Part shown: one piece after another, positions 1 to 9,975 of the stretch | How positions within the stretch are numbered: position 1 is the stretch's first letter | Layout of the letters: every line of letters starts with the position of its first letter | NCBI RefSeq assembly: GCF_964204865.1 | Contig: NC_135254.1 | Span: 15,071,001-15,135,000, forward strand | Reading direction: 5' to 3' | Length of the DNA: 64,000 nt | Source of the DNA: Styela clava | Lineage: Eukaryota > Chordata > Ascidiacea > Stolidobranchia > Styelidae | Notes under the pieces: generated by a model | What the model saw: only the letters and a program-made list of their open reading frames with translations | What the model was told of the DNA's origin: nothing | Database searches by the model: none | Made by a program: the position numbers and the translations under genes

Positions 1-1213
1 AATTTTGGACACGCCCTGCACCACGCGTGATTGGAAGTTCCAACGTGTTGGTGCACAAGCTGGGAGACGGCGGCTACATATCTGGCGAAGGAGGTCAGAG
101 CGCTTCGGCGAAACGGAAAAAAATGAAGAAAACCCCGAAACATTTGCAAAAAATATACGGACGAGAGGGGTATCAAGACACATATTTTTAATAACGAGGT
201 TAAATTGGTGTGCATAACAATGTAAAAAATGCGCATGAGGAAAATCTTCTTTTATATAAACTTGAACACCATGTTTCGACCCACTCATGACTGCCGCGCC
301 GTCATAAGTTTGAGCTATCAATTTTGACTTCGCGTTGTAAGGCTGTAACACTTCTTTCAGTACAGCCGATATCCCGCAAGCCGTGCGATCAACGATTGGT
401 ACAAAGCTATGAAATCTCTCGGTAGGTTTACCATCTTTCACAAACCGAAAAATCACAGCCAGTTGGGAAACGCACGTGATGTCAGTTGTCTCGTCAGACT
501 GAATCGAAAGGAACTGGCAATTCTCAATTTCCAGAGCCAAATGTTGTAAATAAATTTTATACATTGAGTCGAGCAAATCATTTTGGATATCCTTAGATGT
601 CCCTTTCGAAACAGTTGCGGCATCAAGATGTTCTCTCAATACTGTATCTAGGGATGCGGTGTATTCCACCATATCCAAAAATACCCCTCTATTAAAAGAG
701 CCAGCCCGTTCATCGTGCCCACGGAGGGACAGCTCGTGACAACAAATGAACTTCAAAACATCTATCAATCGACCGAGAACATGGCGGTTTTTCTCGACGT
801 TTTGGTTGTGCCGTCGAATAGAAACCGCGCGTCCTTCATCCAACTGTGCTGCAATATTAACATTTCCGAATGTTCGGTATTTTACTGCATTGTCCAGATG
901 CTCCATTGAAGATTGATGATCCCTGGCACGCTCGGAAAGATGTTTAAGATCTCTAAAACCAAATTTACACCAACGTGGCAATAAGTAGGCAATAAAAACA
1001 AAAAAGTGCATTTTTGTCCTCGCTGTAACACAACCATTCGTGTTTTTTATACCAAGTTTCTGCGCAGAATGTACGCCGACGCTTTCCTCCGTCATGGGAT
1101 TGTTCCAGTGAACAATTTTTTGGTTGATAAGGCCCAAGACGTTGTACCTCTAATTTTTGTTCCAGCGGCAGCTGTGAAAACGGAGTGCGAAGTAGTGCAT
1201 CAACCTTATTCAT
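1..1213 (-). pseudogene. hAT transposase, frameshifted and partial
   Basis: Translation from 1213 starts MNKVDALL and runs through a zinc-finger stretch (TWYKKHEWLCYSEDKNALFC), then stops at 965. The homologous protein continues in another minus-strand frame from about 978: RDLKHLSERARDHQSSMEH, then QFLSIQSDETTDITCVSQLA, then LIAQTYDGAAVMSG and HFLHCYAHQFNLVIKN, and stays open to base 1. These blocks are the typical order of the TTF zinc finger and DUF4371/hAT catalytic region of ZMYM1-like transposases, including the SDETTD and YDGAAVMSG motifs. One frameshift at about 965-980 breaks the gene, so this copy is probably inactive unless the shift is a sequencing error or a spliced junction. The C-terminal part is outside the window. 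Confidence 0.8.
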
Positions 1214-1741
1214 TATGAGGTCTAAGGCTAAGAAATGCGAAGCCGGAAAGAAGTGAGGAGCTCAAAAGGAATGTGGAAAATCGAAAGCAAATGGACTAAA
1301 GGTCTCTAACTGATTCAAATAGCGAAACAAGCGACAAAAACGAAGGCGAGGAAACTATCAACTCTTCAAGGAACCAACGAACGAGAAGGAATGCGAGAAT
1401 ATGTCAACACGTTGTTGTAAGAAACGTCGGCATTGTGTCGTCATAATTTCGGGGCTAGCCCCGATGATTTAGTAAAAGAAACAGAAAACAAACGAGACAA
1501 ACGCGGCGAGTGGAAGATAAAAGAGAGAATACGATATACAATGAGCAACCGGGGCAAAATCGGCGTCGCCCCGTCGACGTTCGGCGAAGGCTTTGCGAGC
1601 GAAAAATGAACCATGTCTGGAGAATATGGCTAGTGTAGACAGTCTGTGCAACCGATATTGAGGTATTTTTCGAATATTTTTTATTATACCGAAAAACAAC
1701 CGGGGCATTGCCCCGTTGGCCCTATTGACGCGCCGCCACTG
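1..1741 (-). mobile_element. hAT-type DNA transposon (ZMYM1/DUF4371-like), left end outside window
   Basis: The minus strand encodes an N-terminal TTF-type zinc finger followed by a DUF4371-like hAT transposase core. The terminal inverted repeat on the right reads CAGTGGCGGCG on the minus strand and ends at 1741, immediately beside reverse-transcriptase coding sequence, so this element inserted into the retroelement at 1742-2764. The leader between 1214 and 1741 contains several CGGGGC...GCCCCG hairpins. The opposite end, including any C-terminal dimerisation domain, lies outside the window, so the target duplication cannot be checked here. Confidence 0.8.
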
Positions 1742-2764
1742 AGTCATAGAGGTATTGAAAAATCTACATAAAATTGGACTAACAATAGTTTTTAACATTT
1801 TGAGTAAGTATATGGAGATATGGTCATGTTCCTCAGCTTTTCCAGTTTGAAGAGAATTAATAACAGCTTCAATCTCAGAAGGGGTGGTGTCCTCCAAGAA
1901 CATAGATGATCTATTAGGGGGATTCAAATACTTAAAAAACTCATGTTTGTTATTATTGGAGAATAAGGAGGCAAGAGAAGGACCAATTTGAGAAAAATAT
2001 CTATTAAAAAGGTTACACATGTCATTTGGATCTTGAATGGATTTATTTCGATTCACATCATATAACGAGTTAGGATGGGATTTATTACTTTTTTGATTGA
2101 TAATAGAGTTTATGGTATTCCAGGTCATTTTAGAGTCATTCTTATGTTTGTCAAAACATTTAGCATAATAATTATCTTTGGCTCTATTTTCAATATGAGA
2201 CAGGGTATTGGAGTATTTTTTATACTGTCGCTTTTCAACATCAGTGCCATTTATGAATAAAGATTTGTGCATTTTGACTCGAATTTTAGCAGATCGTAAA
2301 ATCCCAGGAGTGATCCACGGTTTTTGCATCAAGCGCCGTTTTTTTCGACTTAATTTTTTTAATGGGGTATGTTTGTCAATTAAATATACGAGTTTGTTGA
2401 TGAATTCATCAAATAATGTGTTAAAATTATCAGCTCCAATTGGTGGGGAAGAGATTTCATTATCAAGTACGGTTTGAGCTTCGTTCACAAAATTTTCAGG
2501 ATTGAACTGTTTCATATCTCGCCTACTCTCTTGGACCCGCTTGGAAGGTATATGTTCTACTTCAGTGTGGCAGAATATGGGATAGTGATCAGTTAAATTA
2601 TCAACTAACACAATTGGCTTCATAGTCTTATCATATATATTAGTGTATATATGATCGAGTAAGGTTGCAGAACTGCTAGTAACTCTGGTTGGGTGTGTGA
2701 TTAATGGAATTGTGGCATGGGACCGAAGATTCAGGGATTTAAACTCGGCAGCTCTGTATGTCAT
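1742..2764 (-). pseudogene. non-LTR retrotransposon fragment: endonuclease C-terminus and start of reverse transcriptase
   Basis: The minus-strand frame begins inside the last part of an apurinic-type endonuclease (LLDHIYTN, then DNLTDHYPIFCHTE, the usual SDH-like end block). It continues through the linker (KPWITPGILRSAKIR, then MTWNTINSIINQKS) and enters the reverse transcriptase at DTTPSEIEAVINSLQTGKA. This order is characteristic of Jockey/CR1/L2-like LINEs. The 5' end is truncated near 2765-2790 because no upstream endonuclease is found. The 3' side is interrupted at 1741 by the hAT element. The open frame continues by chance across the junction to 1469, so its last ~90 residues are transposon leader, not retroelement protein. 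There is no sign of an intact element. Confidence 0.8.
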
Positions 2765-3144
2765 ATATTAGCACATGGTGACTCCCTGAATAGTCACCCG
2801 CTAAGGGAAACACACTAATAGTATATATCTAACGTATAGAAATGGTAGACTTACCTTTATTAGCCATAATAGCCACTTATTATATAATAACTCCAGCTCG
2901 TGAGTCCGATGCGACCAACAGATATGGTGAAACTGCAGCAAAAAGCTGGGAACTCGAGTGGGCGTTAACGAATCCAGGGGAGGTCGCTTCGCTACCCGCG
3001 AGGGGAAATGTAAAAAAAGGATTTCAGTAGTAAAAAAGTGGATGTTTGATTATGAGTTTGATGGTTGCACAAGGCTCGTTGCGCCGGACGAATGGCATAC
3101 ATAACACGTCAAAAACTGATCTTTTCTGATGGAAGTCGATTTCT
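2765..3144. other. intergenic, no recognisable gene
   Basis: AT-rich sequence between the truncated LINE and the tandem repeats. Only a short plus-strand ORF without recognisable similarity is present at 2842-3030. It may be the remains of the site into which the retroelement inserted. Confidence 0.4.
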
Positions 3145-3590
3145 ATCAATTTTAGGGTCCGTGTCCACTCAACCGTGACGAATTTTTTTCTTCATGAACT
3201 TCACTTTAATTACCTTGTATAGCCCAAATATAACATCTCTATCTATTACCATTCTCGACATATGACCTAAAATCACTGGAGCGTGACTGAGATGTGAGAG
3301 AAAAAAATTCCACCTGAAACTGATTCAAATAATTTTTCTAGTCACGCCTCTGCCTTCAGATTATTCACAAGACCTTTCAGAGGCCTGCAATAGGCCGAAA
3401 TCACTGTAGCGTGACTTGGGGGGGGGGTAGAAAAAAAATTCCATCCAAAACGTATTCAAATAATTTTTCGATTTATGCCCATGTCTTAAGATTCTTTATA
3501 AGACCTTTCATATTGACGCAATAGGCCAAAATCCCTGTAGCGTGACTGGGGGGTGGGTGAAAACTGGGTGGGGTGTAGAACCTAAGTGGG
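3145..3590. repeat. degenerate tandem repeat, period about 130 bp, three units
   Basis: The motif AATCACTGTAGCGTGACT recurs with small changes at 3271, 3399 and 3530 (spacing 128 and 131). It is followed each time by a G-rich stretch and AAAAAAATTCCA, and preceded by AGACCTTTCA...AATAGGCC in the last two units. The units are diverged, so this is an old local duplication or part of a transposon end. No coding potential is seen. Confidence 0.7.
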
Positions 3591-4430
3591 CGTGGCTTTT
3601 CACGAGTTTTCTCACCACAGAGGGCGCCAAAAGTACTTGAAAAAATTCCCAATACTCGGGCAAACGCTTTCTGGCCCCGGAAACAAAGGTAAACGGCCTC
3701 CAAACCGCAATGGAGCGTATCGCGTCAGACACTCCTCATTGGCTAAGGCTTTAGTTGCGCATCGTGGTATGTTAGTCGTTGGTATGTACGCTTGATATAT
3801 ATTAGTTAATTATTCACTAAACGAATACTGTGTGGAAATATTGTTGTGTGGTTAGCTTTGTACCTAGCTGCGTTGGCGACGCCGGTTCCCGTGGTGTCGC
3901 AGGGTGTAAAAAATTAGTAAGTAATGAATGTGTCCGTGGTGTCAAGGGATGTAAAAAAATGGTTAGGTAATGCAAAACTAGGGAAATTTCAGGACCTTGC
4001 TTCTTGCGTATTTAGTGGCTGCAATTAATGACCCTCGTTAAAATGAGGATGTAAAAAACTCATAAAAATGTTCAACTGTCTCATAGGTCCGGAACAAAAC
4101 CACGTTCCAATTTTACGTAAAAAGTAATAACAATATGTAATGAAACTGTCTCGGACAATGCCGCCTATACTATTGTTCTGTATTGTAAACGATGAAAATG
4201 TTTATGCACCATTCGGCTTTGGTCGGTAACTGAATAAAGACAATATTATACGGTCAGGGAAACCAGTTGGAAAACTACCAAACAGGGGATAAACCATGTA
4301 AAAAACACCGCATGTAAATCTTGATATATATATATGATCATGAATATATATGACTGAGCATGAAACAGACTGCGGTAATTTAAATGAGTTATGCAAATCG
4401 CCTTATTGAAATAAAAAAATCTTTCTTCTT
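3591..4430. other. intergenic region upstream of the IL-17-like gene
   Basis: No recognisable gene. The short ORFs on both strands at 3473-3795 show no family signature. AT-rich stretches such as TTGATATATATATATG near 4320 could serve as core promoter elements for the gene starting at 4439, but this is only positional inference. Confidence 0.35.
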
Positions 4431-4432
4431 AG
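4431..4432 (+). promoter_or_regulatory. possible 3' splice or trans-splice acceptor just upstream of the IL-17-like start
   Basis: AAAAATCTTTCTTCTTAG ends at 4432, six bases before the ATG at 4439. The pyrimidine tract plus AG looks like a genuine acceptor. It could end a 5' UTR intron or accept a spliced leader, as occurs in tunicates and several other phyla. No donor was assigned. Confidence 0.4.
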
Positions 4433-4438
4433 AACAAC

Positions 4439-5262
4439 ATGAATTTGGTGACAAGATTTCTATACTTAATAATAGTTTTGAAATATTGTACTTGCTCGCC
4501 TGTAAAAGATCATGTTGGTGAAAATCGCTTTTCAAACAAAATGAATTTGAATTATCCTCTACGTGTAAAGAAAGTCATTCCGAGCAACAGAAAGTACAAA
4601 TGTCCTTCGCCTGGCAATGGATATAAATTTAATATGAAAAGTACATCTCCGTGGGTGATCGAAAAAAACATCGATCCAAACAGGTATTTCCTACTTCTTA
4701 TTCAACTGATGTTATTTTTTGCGATCACGAACTTTATCAAAGCACTTGGCATATATATCAAACGTGTTTGTGTAATAAAAAAGCATTTAGTGATATATAT
4801 ATATTTGATTATCGAGGTTCCGTTTTTAGATGCCGTGGGCAATACACGCTGTTCATATTGTCTTGTTAGAGGTTTTTTGTTTAGTGGAACAATTCAAGTG
4901 TTTTACTTGTTACCCCTAAACTAAAGTCCCCGTGGTTCACGTAATATTTATTATTGGGTCATTTTTAATCAAATACAGGTATTTTATTAAATTAGTGAAA
5001 CATCACCGATAGCAAATACAGGAGTCACAATCAAATGTTATTTTATTTAAAACAAATTACATTTTACAGACGCCCGAGGGTAATTTTAAGCGCAAAATGT
5101 CTCTGCAAGGGATGCATAGATCCGGCAACTCGCCAAGAAAATTTAAGTCTAGCAAGTGTCCAAGTTAAGGCCCCGGTTCAAGTATATTTTCGGAAAAAGA
5201 GACGCTGGATTAGAGAGACGGTGATGAATTCTACAGGATGCACTTGTGTTATGCCCAAGTAA
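4439..5262 (+). CDS. IL-17 family cytokine, two exons (4439-4683, 5070-5262)
   Basis: A secreted cytokine of the interleukin-17 family, which in animals signals through IL-17 receptors in barrier and innate immunity. Exon 1 (245 nt) encodes a hydrophobic signal peptide (MNLVTRFLYLIIVLKYCTC) and the block KSTSPWVIEKNIDPN. It ends CCAAACAG/gt. The 386-nt intron ends TTTTACAG, and exon 2 begins with the base that completes an arginine codon (phase 2). The joined protein is 145 aa. After the junction comes RRPRVILSAKCLCKGC, then a basic stretch, and the C-terminal GCTCVMPK. The STSPW...DPxRxP motif, the CxxxxC-type pair in KCLCKGC and the terminal GCTC are family hallmarks. The usual tyrosine of DP-RYP is arginine here. 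Reading through the intron gives a misleading 161-aa ORF. The subfamily cannot be assigned by eye. TAA is at 5260-5262. Confidence 0.9.
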
Positions 5263-5600
5263 AACAATTGAATGATGTAAGATGTTTTATTGTGATGTTG
5301 TGGAACGTTTTGCAATGACGAAGTAATCCAATCCAATTCTTGCTGTTTGCTTGATGTTTCCTACGTAGAAATAAAGCTCTTCAAATTCTCCCTGCGATTC
5401 AATTGCAAAATTATGGTGAAAAGAATTTCTAGATGCAACAGCAATGATGCATCACTGAGAGGAAATCATCCCAAGATCTATAAAGATGACGCCCTGCGCG
5501 AAGTTTGCCGCCGCGAAAGATGGGGCAATGGCAGCCTATGCGAGTTTAATCTACATTAGTGTTTACAAATAAACATGGGTAGAAAAGTTAGCAGCATGAG
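5263..5600 (+). other. probable 3' UTR of the IL-17-like gene
   Basis: AATAAA-type signals occur at about 5370 (GAAATAAAGC) and 5570 (CAAATAAACA), either of which could end the transcript. A 70-aa ORF at 5347-5559 overlaps this stretch, but it shows no recognisable domain and is probably fortuitous. Confidence 0.45.
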
Positions 5601-7816
5601 GTATATTGTGTTCAAAAACACAAGCCGTTTTCTAGCAATGGGTATGCGGGAGTCGTAACATATTACCGTGCATTCATTTTATATTCAATTACATGTTCGT
5701 GATTACATGAGGTTCGTCAAGGCTCAAGAAAATTCCATATGATTACAAGATTATTAGGGTCGGGTATTTCTGTACCTACATGATAAAGGCCACATTTCAG
5801 CATTTTCAGTTAAATCATGAAATATGTCAAATTGAATAGAGCAAATTATGGCCTACATCTGTCTGTTTGTACATTCTGACATTGTGGATTTGCTGTTGAT
5901 TGATCAATTTGGAATATCCCAAATGAACTGTAGTCAGGTACGGTACCGTAGTGCATAGTCAGATAGGGGACAATTCCACACTACCAAGTCAAATTAGTCA
6001 TGGCATTTAATACTCACCACCCTGCTGCCCCAACACAATTCCAAAATGACTACCGGTACCCACTTACAAAAACCACTTACAGACTTCTAACTCTGTAACT
6101 ACAAGTCCAGCAAGTGCAAAAACTGGAAGTCAGAAAGGGCTGAATTCAAAAAGGATTCTCAAAACAATCATTCAATTAATACTCACATATTTGAATTCCA
6201 AAATGAATTTAAAAGTGGTAAATTCCTAACTCAACGGACTTTTTAATTGTTCATGATAATAAAATCCTTCACAAATTATACCAAAACACAAGAATGAAGC
6301 TTGTTCCCTTGCTTCAATAGCAAAACCATGACGAATCCTTCGGCGCTCAAGCGTAGCAAAGCCTTCCTGAAATGTTCGAAATAAAAAACGTGTGCCGCTA
6401 TTTTTCTTGTGATCACCAATTCGCACGAGCCGCGAGGTCCGGTGTCCAAGCATAGATCGCTGTGAAACTAGGCAGATCTGGTTGTGACATGTAGACGAAG
6501 TAGGATCTTCCTTCACTCCCGCCGATGCTCAGCGCTCGGACGAAGCCTCCACTTCACCTCCTCCAAGATTCTTCCAGTGAAGTTAGTTATTGTTATAAAT
6601 CTAACCTTCCAGTCGTTGTTGTCTTGTCCGTTATCAGATTCAGAATTCGGATGAAGTGTAGAAGCCCAAAGACGAAGATCCACCTCGCTGGCGCATCCAT
6701 GTATCGGCACTGCAAGGGGCAGTATGCCATTACTTAAAAAAAACGAATCTCTTGAAGTCCACAGAAAATTTTGAAATGAATAAAAATAATAGCCTTCTGG
6801 AGAAAAATTCTATCTTTAACCACTGAAAATTGGCAACCGAAGCAATTGATCCAGTAATCAAAAAGAAAAGCGATTTCTTCAAAACGTGTCAAAGAACAAC
6901 AAAACGATTGTTATGTCCACTACGTGTCCAATAACGCCAAAACCATCGCTTTGTCCACTCCGTGTTCAACAAAATAATATTGAAATGATCGTTATGTCCA
7001 TTACCGTGTCCCATAAGGCTTGGGTCCCTTGGGCTCCTGCCTATCTTGCCGAATGAGAATTTCTCTATGGACCTTTCCCCGCCTTTAACCCCCAGAAAAT
7101 TCTTCCTATACTTTACCATTACAAAATTTTCGGGGCTATTTTAAGAGTGCTTTTGCATGTTGGCGTCTGTAAAATAGGGTATATGTTTCAAACCATCATT
7201 GTGATTTATTGCATACAACAATCTGTTTTTTAAAGGTACCGGTAAAGAATTTCACAGCTATTTCTACACTAATTTTTCTTACTGCAATTAAATTAAAACT
7301 CCTAGGAAGACAGAGTGATCATTGAATTATCTGATTTATATATAAGTTTCCAAAACACAACTGAAAACTAACGAATAGAGTTCAAAAACGCGGAAACGAA
7401 GTAATGTTTACAACCACGATTGAAAATCTGTCTGAGTGAAAAAAGTGTCTGAGCAGATGCGAAAGGGGGGCATTGTTACGTCACTTTTTGCATTTTGCTG
7501 ATTGGCCTATGTCACGAAGTAAACAAGAAAGTCTATGCTCGGGGAAAGGTCCATTGCCCTGCCTAATGGTAAATCTGGTCCCTGATGTACGGGTTTTTCA
7601 CCTTCGTGTTCAGAAATTTGAGCGTTTTTTATTTTATATATAAATATATTATATATATATTTACATAACTTGTGCCATCCAATTTGACAAATCAAGTCCA
7701 CTGTTCTCTTCCGGTGCCTGGACGGCGCTTTTTAAAACGGCCGTCGCAGTTGCTATGGTGATCGGTTGTTGTCATTCCAGGCTGGCAATCTGTGATTTTA
7801 TGCTAGCTTCACGGAG
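5601..7816. other. intergenic region with two unassigned minus-strand ORFs
   Basis: Two minus-strand ORFs lie end to end at 6513-6710 (65 aa) and 6226-6516 (96 aa, starting MKEDPTSSTC). I recognise neither, and no convincing splice signals join them, so they may be chance. The remainder is low-complexity AT-rich DNA, including a TA-rich run near 7635-7665. Nothing else is supportable. Confidence 0.3.
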
Positions 7817-7825
7817 GTCTGGAGG

Positions 7826-8520
7826 GACCCTACTAAAAAGGTAGGTATCATAGGTATCACTCCATAAAAAGATAGGTATCAGTAGTAAATGACTAAAAAG
7901 GTAGGTATCAGTAGTGGATGACTAAAAAGGTAGGTATCAGTAGTAAATAACTAAAAAGGTAGGTATCAGTAGTAAATGACTAAAAAGGTACCGTAGGTAT
8001 CAGTAGTAAATAACTAAAAAGGTACCGTAGGTATCAGTAGTAAATGACTAAAAAGGTAGGTATCAGTAGTAGATGACTAAAAAGGTAGGTATCAGTAGTA
8101 AATGACTAAAAAGGTAGGTATCAGTAGTAAATGACTAAAAAGGTAGGTATCAGTAGTAAATAACTAAAAAGATAGGTATCAGTAGTAAATGACTAAAAAG
8201 ATAGGTATCATCAGTGAATGACTAAAAAGGTAGGTATCAGTAGTAAATGACCAAAAAGGTAGGTATCAGTAGTAAATGACTAAAAAGGTAGGTATCAGTA
8301 GTAAATGACTAAAAAGGTAGGTATCAGTAGTAAATGACTAAAAAGATAGGTATCAGTAGTAAATGACTAAAAAGGTAGGTATCAGTAGTAAATGACTAAA
8401 AAGGTAGGTATCAGTAGTAAATAACTAAAAAGGTAGGTATCAGTAGTAAATGACTAAAAAGGTAGGTATCAGTAGTAGATGACTAAAAAGGTAGGTATCA
8501 GTAGTAAATAACTAAAAAGG
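7826..8520. repeat. 29-bp minisatellite array, main block
   Basis: About two dozen tandem copies of GACTAAAAAGGTAGGTATCA + GTAGTAAAT. Variants include GATAGG for GGTAGG, AGATG or AATAA for AAATG, and a 5-bp longer form containing GGTACCGTAGG. The repeat is derived from the subterminal sequence of the transposon that contains it, so it probably grew from the inverted-repeat end. Confidence 0.95.
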
Positions 8521-8780
8521 GAGGCGCAGTTCTTACCACTTCATGGCAGCTCCTGCCACGAACGTACCACGCCGTCTCCTGCCATGGTTTTATGGCGCTA
8601 TTACCGGTATATTTACAAATTTATGTACCATATTTTAGTTTATCATGCGAAATTATATCTACTCAAACTCTAACCCTAACCCCAAATCCATCCAAACTGT
8701 ATCCATAAGAAAAACATTCCAACTCACCAAATATTTATCACCATCAGCATATTAGGGGCAGCCCTGCTATTACAGCCGAC

Positions 8781-8839
8781 CTGCCGTGGTTACGGCAGTA
8801 AAATTGGTGGTATTCGATTTGCTGCCGTAACCACGGCAG
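8781..8839. repeat. hairpin-forming inverted repeat
   Basis: CTGCCGTGGTTACGGCAG at 8781-8798 is the exact reverse complement of CTGCCGTAACCACGGCAG at 8822-8839, with a 23-bp spacer. Each arm is itself nearly palindromic. Further CCGTGG/GGCAGC motifs around 8540-8590 and 8870-8935 suggest this is the remnant of another inserted repeat. Confidence 0.8.
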
Positions 8840-8969
8840 CTCGCTATTGGTTTGTGGCAGCTAAAAAGTCAGTCGCCGTGGGTTTGGTCTTAGTGGCCGT
8901 GGTTTGGAAATCCCGCCATGGTTTTGCGGCAGCTGTAGACGCCACAAAATACTTGAAACTGCACTTGTA

Positions 8970-9090
8970 AAAAGGTAGGTATCAGTAGTAAATGACTAAA
9001 AAGGTAGGTATCAGTAGTAGATGACTAAAAAGGTAGGTATCAGTAGTAAATAACTAAAAAGGTAGGTATCAGTAGTAGATGACTAAAAAG
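8970..9090. repeat. 29-bp minisatellite, second block
   Basis: Four more copies of the same 29-bp unit, separated from the main block by about 450 bp of unrelated sequence that includes the hairpin. An inverted partial copy (ACTACTGATACCTACC) follows near 9241, leading into the right inverted repeat. Confidence 0.9.
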
Positions 9091-9235
9091 GGGGCTCCCG
9101 AAGTATGCGAACCAAGATGGCGGACATCGGAATGTAATATGTGTACTAGGTTAGGGTTAGGCCATAATTTTAGGTATAAATACTACGGGAGGCTCTTGGC
9201 TAGTCTTCGAACTGATAATAGGACTAAAATAAGGA
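9089..9235. mobile_element. short insertion, possibly a MITE, inside the minisatellite transposon
   Basis: Sequence beginning GGGGGCTCCCGAAGTATGCG and containing ACCAAGATGGCGG and GGTTAGGGTTAGG separates two minisatellite blocks. GGGGGCTCCCG near the start and CGGGAGGCTC near 9187 are roughly reverse-complementary, which suggests a small foldback insertion. The exact borders are uncertain. Confidence 0.4.
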
Positions 9236-9351
9236 AAATTGACTACTGATACCTACCGTACCTTTTTAGTGAGTGATACCTGTGATACCTATGATACCTA
9301 CCTTTTTAGTAGGGCCCGTCTGGAGGTGTGGTGAGACGTTGTGCTAGTTAT

Positions 9352-9703
9352 AAGTACCGGTATAGGATAGGATTTACATATTTATCCCGGGGGAGAGGAA
9401 AGCCGATAAGACGGCTTATCCATATGGCGAACCACGGCCTCTCGTCCGGTTACCATTTCAAGTCGGGTATGGGATTAGTTTTACTGTATTGTTTGTTTTC
9501 GAAAGCATGGACTTGGTGGTGGAGGAAGCCGTAACCGACCAGCGGTTAACGTGAACCACCCAGCGACGGCGAGGAGTCCAGCAATCCTCTCGCACATAAC
9601 CATCCCTGCATGGGATTCGAACCTGCGAACCCACGCAGAGTAGTTAGAGGTGCGGTGGCGAGCGTATTCCTAACGCTTAGCCCGTTGAGCCACACCGCCG
9701 CGC
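9352..9703 (-). mobile_element. tRNA-derived SINE, minus orientation
   Basis: Read on the minus strand, the head carries an A-box-like TGGCTCAACGGG (9681-9692) and a perfect B box GGTTCGAATCC (9613-9623), spaced as in a tRNA promoter. A body follows and ends GGATAAATATGTAAATCCTA-like, with a short TCCTATCC run. It does not fold as a real tRNA. A related copy lies on the opposite strand about 70 bp away. Confidence 0.75.
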
Positions 9704-9772
9704 CATAAGTTTATTTCAACTTATATATAATTGATAAAAACAAAACCCTAAGTAAGGTTTAAAACGAACAGC

Positions 9773-9975
9773 TGGCTCGGCGGTGTGGCGCATCGTGCTA
9801 AGCGTTGGGAATACGCTCGCCACCGCATCTCTGATTACCGGTACCCTTCGCGACCTAGACTGGTACCGGTAGCGTACCGTAACCGGACGAGAGGCCGTGA
9901 TTCGCCATATGATTAAGCCGTCTTATCGAATTTCGACTCCCCCGGGATAAATATGTAAATCCTATCCTATCCTAG
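9773..9975 (+). mobile_element. tRNA-derived SINE, plus orientation, internally deleted
   Basis: It begins GGCTCGGCGGTGTGGCGCAT and shares AAGCGTTGGGAATACGCTCGCC with the neighbouring minus-strand SINE. It lacks the B-box segment and resumes at GACGAGAGGCCGTGATTCGCC, ending in GATAAATATGTAAATCCTAT and TCCTATCC. Together the two copies form an imperfect inverted pair. Confidence 0.75.

Larger units (their letters stand above)
7825..9317. mobile_element. non-autonomous TIR transposon carrying a minisatellite
   Basis: The terminal inverted repeats are GGACCCTACTAAAAAGG on the left (7825) and its partner GGGCCCTACTAAAAAGG read from the right end (9317). The repeats continue inward as TAGGTATCATAGGTATCAC. 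A perfect 8-bp target-site duplication, GTCTGGAG, flanks the element at 7817-7824 and 9318-9325. The 1493-bp interior has no transposase ORF; it contains 29-bp repeats, a hairpin and a short possible second insertion. The 8-bp duplication fits hAT, P or Merlin-like transposition, but the termini are not the usual hAT CAGGG form, so the superfamily is open. Confidence 0.8.

Noticed and set aside
1469-2764. 431-aa ORF as one protein
   Set aside because: It is a fusion by chance of LINE coding sequence and hAT transposon leader across 1741.
4439-4924. 161-aa plus-strand ORF as a complete protein
   Set aside because: After residue 81 it reads through an intron with a GT-AG pair; the spliced form gives a clear IL-17 ending.
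7826-8520. CRISPR-like array
   Set aside because: The 29-bp units are head-to-tail without unique spacers; it is a eukaryotic minisatellite.
8665-9162. Telomere-like repeats (CTAACCCTAACCCC and GGTTAGGGTTAGG)
   Set aside because: Only two units each, inside transposon sequence; too short to indicate a telomere or telomeric insertion.
9598-9705. tRNA gene on the minus strand
   Set aside because: A and B boxes are present but the rest does not form a tRNA cloverleaf, and a related copy nearby has the same SINE body and tail.
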